Below, piece by piece: positions 58,389 to 64,000 of a stretch of DNA of 64,000 nt. The stretch comes from Trichoderma breve (Eukaryota > Ascomycota > Sordariomycetes > Hypocreales > Hypocreaceae): contig NC_079234.1 of the NCBI RefSeq assembly GCF_028502605.1, positions 2,542,001-2,606,000 of the forward strand, given 5' to 3'. A model generated the notes under the pieces. It made no database searches. It saw nothing but the letters and a program-made list of their open reading frames with translations, and was not told the origin of the DNA. The translations under genes and the position numbers were made by a program. Every line of letters starts with the position of its first letter. Position 1 is the first letter of the stretch.

Positions 58389-61300
58389 TCATGCCTGTTT
58401 GCCCAAGGCCCTTGGGGTTGAGTCGTCTCCTTCAAGTTGAATTCTCACCACCGAACCCCCGCTGTCAGTCCGATCTGTATCTGTCCCGGCTACGGGTGGT
58501 CTTGGTGTCGCCTCGGTGCTCCCAGGGCCCAGCATGCCTTCCAAATCGGCCCCGGCCCCAGTCTTGTTTGGCGTGCTCAGTGCTGCCGCTATGTCTGGTG
58601 GCATACCGACTAATTGTCTCTCCAACTCAAGTGAAGGTGTTGTTGCTACCTGCGTCACAGCTTCTGATGTGCTATCTGACAGTGTGACGCTGTCATGGCT
58701 ATCCGCTCGCATCATCTCAATACCAAGCTTCGAGCTCGGTAATGAGCCCTTTCCAATCACAGCCTTGCTCCCCCGTCTCAGCTGCATGTCTCTCCTACCA
58801 TCAAGCTCTTCATCTTCGTCGTCCGCGGACTCGGTGCCCTCCGAGGGCTTCTTGTCAAAAATGTCCTGCCTAACCTTGAGTCGGTTATCAAGACCGCGTG
58901 ACATGACTTCTAGGTGTGCTGGCGCCGACTGCTGGCACAGGAGCAAGGGTATGCTCTTAGGTGAATTATCAAGCCCAGCTGCTGCGTCCATGTCGGTGAT
59001 TCCAAGGCCACCGCTGTCATCCCCCCAATCACCGGTTGCCTTGCGGCTGATGACGACCGGGATCTCATCCGTAGTGTAAGACTCCGAATCCCCAAACATA
59101 CTAGATGTGATGGAATCTTCCCGGCTTGACACCATCGCCGATGCATGGCGGCCCGTAAACGCAGAGATGCTCGACGTTGGACTGTCATCGATTGGACGAG
59201 GGGGGTGAGCTCTCCTCAGGTTAAGCGGAATGGTTTGCGGCATGGAGGGAATAGCCGGCCTGTGCGGGGATTCGGGCTGCCACTGGCAGAGGCTCCGAAG
59301 CACCTCTGTTAGTTTTGATGAGCTGATGGGTTTCTCAATCAGGGAGTCAAAGTAGTGCGGCGCCTGCAGTTCCTTTAGATACGCCGTAATAGCTACGATG
59401 GGGGTGTGCGAGTTGGCATTCTTGGTCTCTCGTATCATGCGAGCCACGTCGGCTCCATTGATCTGTGGAAGTCGGTATTCGAGGAAGATGATGTCAAACT
59501 TGATCTCGCTCATCGAATATCGCACTGCTTCCGATCCGTTAGCTACGGAAATGGTGCGGCAGCGTAGCTTCTCAAGGAGTTTCTCCATCACCATCCGAGA
59601 CACGGGATGATCTTCACAGATGAGCACGTCCAAGGGCCGGAATGTCGGTCCGTTGTCAAAAGCAATCTGAGAGAGCCGTCGTGAGCTTTGCCGACGCCGC
59701 TGGACCCTCAAGAGAGCGTTATGCTTGTCTCCTTCGTTGTCTGAGGATGAAGGCGACATGTCAAACACTTGACTTCGACGATTCCGGTGGTGATGCTGGA
59801 GCATGTCTGTTGCTATGGGGCTGGCTTCCTGCGATCCCACAGTGAGGGACCTCGACCGGCTTGTCGAAGATGTGCTTCCCTGCCGGACCGGCGTTGCCAA
59901 CACCTTTCCTGGAGACAACGCAAGCGGAGGTGGTACCGCGTTTCCATTACGGGGTTTAATCGGCGATGCAGATGCGGATGTTGCAGCTCTCTGCAGGCTA
60001 GGGGGAACTTTTGGTATCTCAAAGGCGGAATTTGGCTGCAGAGAAGATGATGATTGGTACGACAAGCTGGATGAGTTACTTGATGCCTTCCTACGGCCAT
60101 CTGATGGTACTTGTCCGGCTGCCGTGAAAGAGACCAGCAAAGGAGATGAGGGCTGTGAAGGCTGCGAGACCTGCGAAATCCTGTTGGGAGACGCATTCGC
60201 GAGGCTTAAGCCTGATGGGGATTGCGGGCGAGCCTTTGCGTTGGACAAGGTTCTTTGAATATGGGTTGATACCACGGGGCTGCCTTCAAGCGACGGTGCT
60301 GGAGATGGTACACCTCCAAGCCCTCCAAGCCCTCCGGGACTAACGGCTGACTGCTTGCTTTGGACTGCCAGGGCCTCTGCCCTAAGCTTCTGGATCACGT
60401 CCTTGTTTGCCTTTTCCAATACAGGCAGGTTCTTGAAAGAGAAGCTACCAAAGTCATCGGCAGCAATTGGCTCGCTCAGCCTCCGTGATTTGAGGTCTCG
60501 CACGTGAGGGGGAATGTGTAGTGGCATCAGCTTCCTACCCGCTTGGTTTACTTGCGAACGGACTCGCGAAAGGGCGTCGTGCGGCCTATCTGGATAGTCA
60601 GTGGACCCAGTAGTGGAAGATTGCGGCGACATTTGGTCCTCCATCTCCTCTACGAATGATTGAAGGACAGCGCCTCTCGAATCAAAGTATTCGGTATCTT
60701 CTGGGTTCTCCGGCTGAGGGACGAACTGAGCCTCATCTTCCAACAAGGTTTCCCAGTTGACTCCTGCAAACCAAGGATGGCTTCGTATCTCCTCACCACC
60801 AGAAGCGAATTTTTCTTCACGGTTGGAACCCAAACGTTGCGGGGGGTCCATGCATAACAGCTTGTTGATCAAATCTTTGGCCTCATCAGACACTGGCTCA
60901 CAGTCTGCATCATCTGGCCACTGAATCTTGCGTGCCAAGATGTTCTCGAAAACCTGCTCGGCTTCGCCGGCGTGGAATGGTGGGATGCCGTAAAGAAACT
61001 CAAACATGATGCATCCGACAGACCACCAATCACTCGTCTCATCTTGCTTGTCTCCCTTGATCGTTTCTGGGGCTAGATAATCTGGAGTTCCGACGAAGCG
61101 CCTGTTTGTATCTTCGGGATCAAACAATGCCATGGGAGGTGGTATCATGTTTGGCGGCGGGTGAGAGTTTCGACCGTGGCTGTCCATGCTAGTTCTGGTG
61201 GTTGAATATGGTGCCAGATCTGGTGATCCGTGAATTACAGCGTCCTCATCCAGGAACATCCTAGCGCTTGCAGGCTGAGAACCCGAGTCGGAGTCATGGA

Positions 61301-64000
61301 TGGAGAATGTGGTGATCATGCGGCTCAGCGTCTCGCTTCCACCGCTGTCGCTTCGATGGCTATTCGAAATGCGGCGTGGGTCAGACTGAGCAGGGCCAAG
61401 ACTGAAGTACGACGGCTGGCCAATGCTCCCGACATCCGGCGTCATCTGTGGTGTTGCGCTGGGAGAATAAGTTTGACCCTGAATATCGAGCGATGTTGAT
61501 CGTGAGGATGCCATAGACGTAGAACGAACAAATGGTCCCTGCTTGAGCAGGTCTGGAGTAGAATCTGCGTCACTGTTCAACGCTCTCTTCTGTCGACCTA
61601 CTAAACCCATGCGCGAAAGTCCGAAATCAGTCAGCTTCAGATGGCCCTTTTGATCGATCAACAGATTATCGGGCTTGAGGTCTCGATGGATGACCCCTCT
61701 CTCATGAAGATGCTCCACGCCCAAGACAACTTCTCCAAGATACTTTTTGACCCAGTCTTCAGGAAGACCGCCCAGCACCTTGATGAGGGAAGCGCAATCG
61801 CCTCCGTTGAGATACTCCATGACAAGATATAGGTAATCTTTGCTAGAAAATGTCCAGTACAGCTTCGCAACGAATTCGCTCTGTCCTTGCCACATCATAA
61901 TAGCACGCTCCGCCTTGACATTTCCGACCTGGTTTTTGGCAACCATGTCGGCCTTTTTCAGCACCTTGATGGCGAAATACTCTCCAGTAGATTTCTTTTT
62001 CGAGAGATAGACGCTGCCAAAGGCTCCTTTACTTATGGGCTTGATAATCTCGAAGTCTTTGATCGACGGCTGCGACGATCGGGGCTGCGGCGGCGGCTGA
62101 TTTCCAGCATTGAGACGTGGAGATGGCGGCGGCTTCATGACGAAGTCAGATATTGCGGCTGAAGATTGTCTCCTGTGATGTCTAGACGGATGAGTAATGG
62201 GGGAGCTGAATTCGCTACTAGGAAACATTGGTGATGCCTCGGGGGAAATGATTGACTCGTGCGCTTGAGGCAGCACCCGAGCCTTGATCCTCAGAGGAGA
62301 GGATGGCTGCGTCATCATCCGTGACGGGGATTCTTGCCGTCGGGGAGAAGCTGTCTCCGGGATCACTAAGCTCCGCCTGTGCCTCCTGGAGCTCGCTGCA
62401 CGTCTTAGATCGCCAAATTCAGAGATGGGCGATTCAGTCCTGTTGTGCCCTCGCGAGGCTACCGATGATGATCGTAGGCTTCCCTCACTCTCGCCAATGT
62501 CGCTCTCGAGAGGGAGGGTTGACCCTCGGCGTGAATCTCGAGATTGGCTCAGAATGCTCAACCCACCCGGATGAGATCGAGGAGTTGGGCATTCTCTAGG
62601 ACTACTGGATCTAGTAGATCCCACAAACGATGTAGGGCGAGATCGTCCAAGTCCCCCGGACATGTCGACCTGACGAAGTGCTGCAGCCAGGGCAGAAGGG
62701 CTGGTAATGGAGTGATCAAAATGCTCTTCGCCGGCGTGGCTTGTCGGCTCGGTGGTTTCACTCCTCACTTCGATGTCTTCTGTGTATGCTTCCGACTCAT
62801 CAAGCTCGTCTTCGGTGGAATCACTAAACCGACCCTCGGCAATGCGAGCGGCTTTTCTGGTCGCCTCATCAATACAGTCTTGTACGAGAACCGCAAACTC
62901 GATGCGAATTCGCTCCGCATATTCAATAATCTGCCGATGGCGGAAGACAGCATCCACCTTGGCTCGAGCCACCTTTTCAGTATCTTCGCAGAGCAATGCC
63001 AGACCTTGTTCTTGTTCGAGAGTGTTGGAGCTTGGCGACTGCCACTGGAGCACTTGCGAGATTCTCGATTCCGACTGAGGTGATTGGGTGCGCAGTTCCC
63101 AGTTGCCATGCTGCGAAGAGCTCTCCTTGATACCCGGGCAGCTGATTTCGATGGCAGTATCGCATAGATCCAACAGGAGCTCAACGATACGTGCTTGTGG
63201 TCGACGAATGGCAAAGGAACGGGCTCTGGCGTGTCCAAACCCGCCCGGTCTTTCTCGTGAGCGAGCGAGCGAAGTCCCGGGGGACGACTGTGCCGATGGC
63301 GGAGGGCCAATGGGCTGGCCTTTGTATTCGGCGACGGGAAGATTGGGCGAGTCGCCGCCAGTCAATGATCGGCTCTTGCGTGATTCTAGAGCGTCAAGGA
63401 CCTTGACAATGTGATTTCTATGCTCACTCAGGCTCTCCTGAGCCATTTGCACATCCATTTCGGCATGGTGCTCTTGGAGACACAGGTCCGTGTGCTTTTC
63501 GAACCACCAGGGCGGTATCTGACGTTCGCAAATGCGGCAGAGAACTGGAGGCGGAGGTTCTGGTCCTTCTGATTCTTCGCTTGCAGCTTCTGCTATGCGG
63601 GTGAGGATACCGGCGAGGATTTCGACTCCCGAGCCTAGGGAGTCGACAATCACGGCGGGGAGATCGATTTGAACTTCGTGTGGTATCCACGGACGAATCA
63701 TCCACATTGTCTAAATCATTCACTGGTTAGTAAATAGAGAGAATCAAGGGCCGGGAGTAGATTCAATCGTCGAATCTCCCGTTCACCTGCCCAAAGTCGA
63801 GAAGAACCTACATGGCTTTCACCGCCCGAGGCACTGTCGTACACCATGATACCCTGTGCCTCGAGATCGGCCACCTCCGTTTGTGGGACTTGTGATGGAT
63901 CGAGAGCCGAAAGGCTGTCCAACGAGCGTAACTTTGACAGAGGGCCCAATACAACAGAGAAGCGAACCCTGTGGCTCTTGGAGTCGTCCCTCTTCATCGA
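58389..64000 (-). CDS. rim15: Rim15-type nutrient-response protein kinase (partial, 5' end outside window)
   Basis: The visible exons are (outside)-63812 and 63710-58389, with the phase-0 intron 63711-63811 (donor GTAGGT, branch ACTAAC). At least 1,835 residues are visible; the N-terminus lies beyond 64000. A CxxC...HxxxC motif (CRICERQIPPWWFEKHTDLC) is characteristic of Rim15. The kinase domain begins DFEIIKPISKGAFGSVYLSK, about 555 residues into the long exon. It has AIKVLKK, HRDLKPDN and DFG, and reaches GTPDYLAPE after an insert of roughly 180 residues, as in Rim15. The receiver domain, VLICEDHPVSRMVMEKLLEK, has LEYRLPQINGADV, in which Glu replaces the phospho-acceptor Asp. The downstream acidic tail contains RS and Thr/Ser stretches. 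Rim15 integrates TORC1, PKA and phosphate signals to start quiescence and stress programmes. Confidence 0.93.

Overview
The window is nuclear DNA from a filamentous ascomycete, most likely a Sordariomycete of the order Hypocreales; a Trichoderma-like genome is a guess only. The evidence is the short spliceosomal introns (about 45-270 nt) with GTANGT-type donors and CTAAC branch points just before CAG/TAG acceptors, fungus-specific families (Zn-cluster-like/C2H2 regulator, bZIP plus DUF3425, GATOR1 subunit Npr3, Rim15), one gene per 3-5 kb, and long gene-free spacers. I rebuilt multi-exon models by hand, requiring reading phase to close at every junction. I see no tRNA or rRNA gene, CRISPR array or intact transposon.

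Layout, left to right. 0.9-3.1 kb (-): Arg/Ser- and Gly/Ala-rich DUF3824-like protein. 5.2-5.9 kb (+): small three-exon gene for a probable GPI-anchored wall protein. 7.5-9.9 kb (-): La-motif RNA-binding protein (LARP/Sro9 type). 13.3-14.4 kb (-): four-exon SFT2 Golgi transport protein. 19.0-20.5 kb (+): long-loop bHLH transcription factor behind a leader of more than 1.3 kb that is almost free of ATG. 21.7-24.0 kb (-): NPR3, the TORC1-inhibiting GATOR1/SEACIT subunit. 26.2-27.5 kb (+): ethanolamine kinase. 27.5-33.6 kb: a 6-kb spacer rich in short tandem repeats. 33.6-38.4 kb (+): five-exon zinc-finger regulator.

From 39 to 51 kb the content becomes accessory: bZIP/DUF3425 factor, four-exon short-chain dehydrogenase with Asn in place of the catalytic Lys, a large ankyrin-repeat gene whose splice phase runs through a transmembrane helix into a C2H2 module, an unknown two-helix membrane protein, an aldo-keto reductase, and a serine beta-lactamase-like hydrolase. 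This mix resembles a small specialised-metabolism or stress locus without a backbone synthase.

From 51.5 to 53.6 kb (-) lies a PHS-family MFS transporter (phosphate or glycerophosphodiester type). After a 4.7-kb spacer, 58.4 kb to the right edge (-) holds most of RIM15, the nutrient-response kinase with a degenerate receiver domain; its N-terminus lies outside the window. NPR3, RIM15, the phosphate-type transporter and ethanolamine kinase all touch nutrient sensing or phospholipid supply, but nothing shows that they are co-regulated.

The most notable observations are the ankyrin-TM-C2H2 gene, the ATG-free leader of the bHLH gene, the zinc-cluster-like motif with a displaced sixth cysteine, and a recurring TACGGAGTA word in the intergenic DNA.
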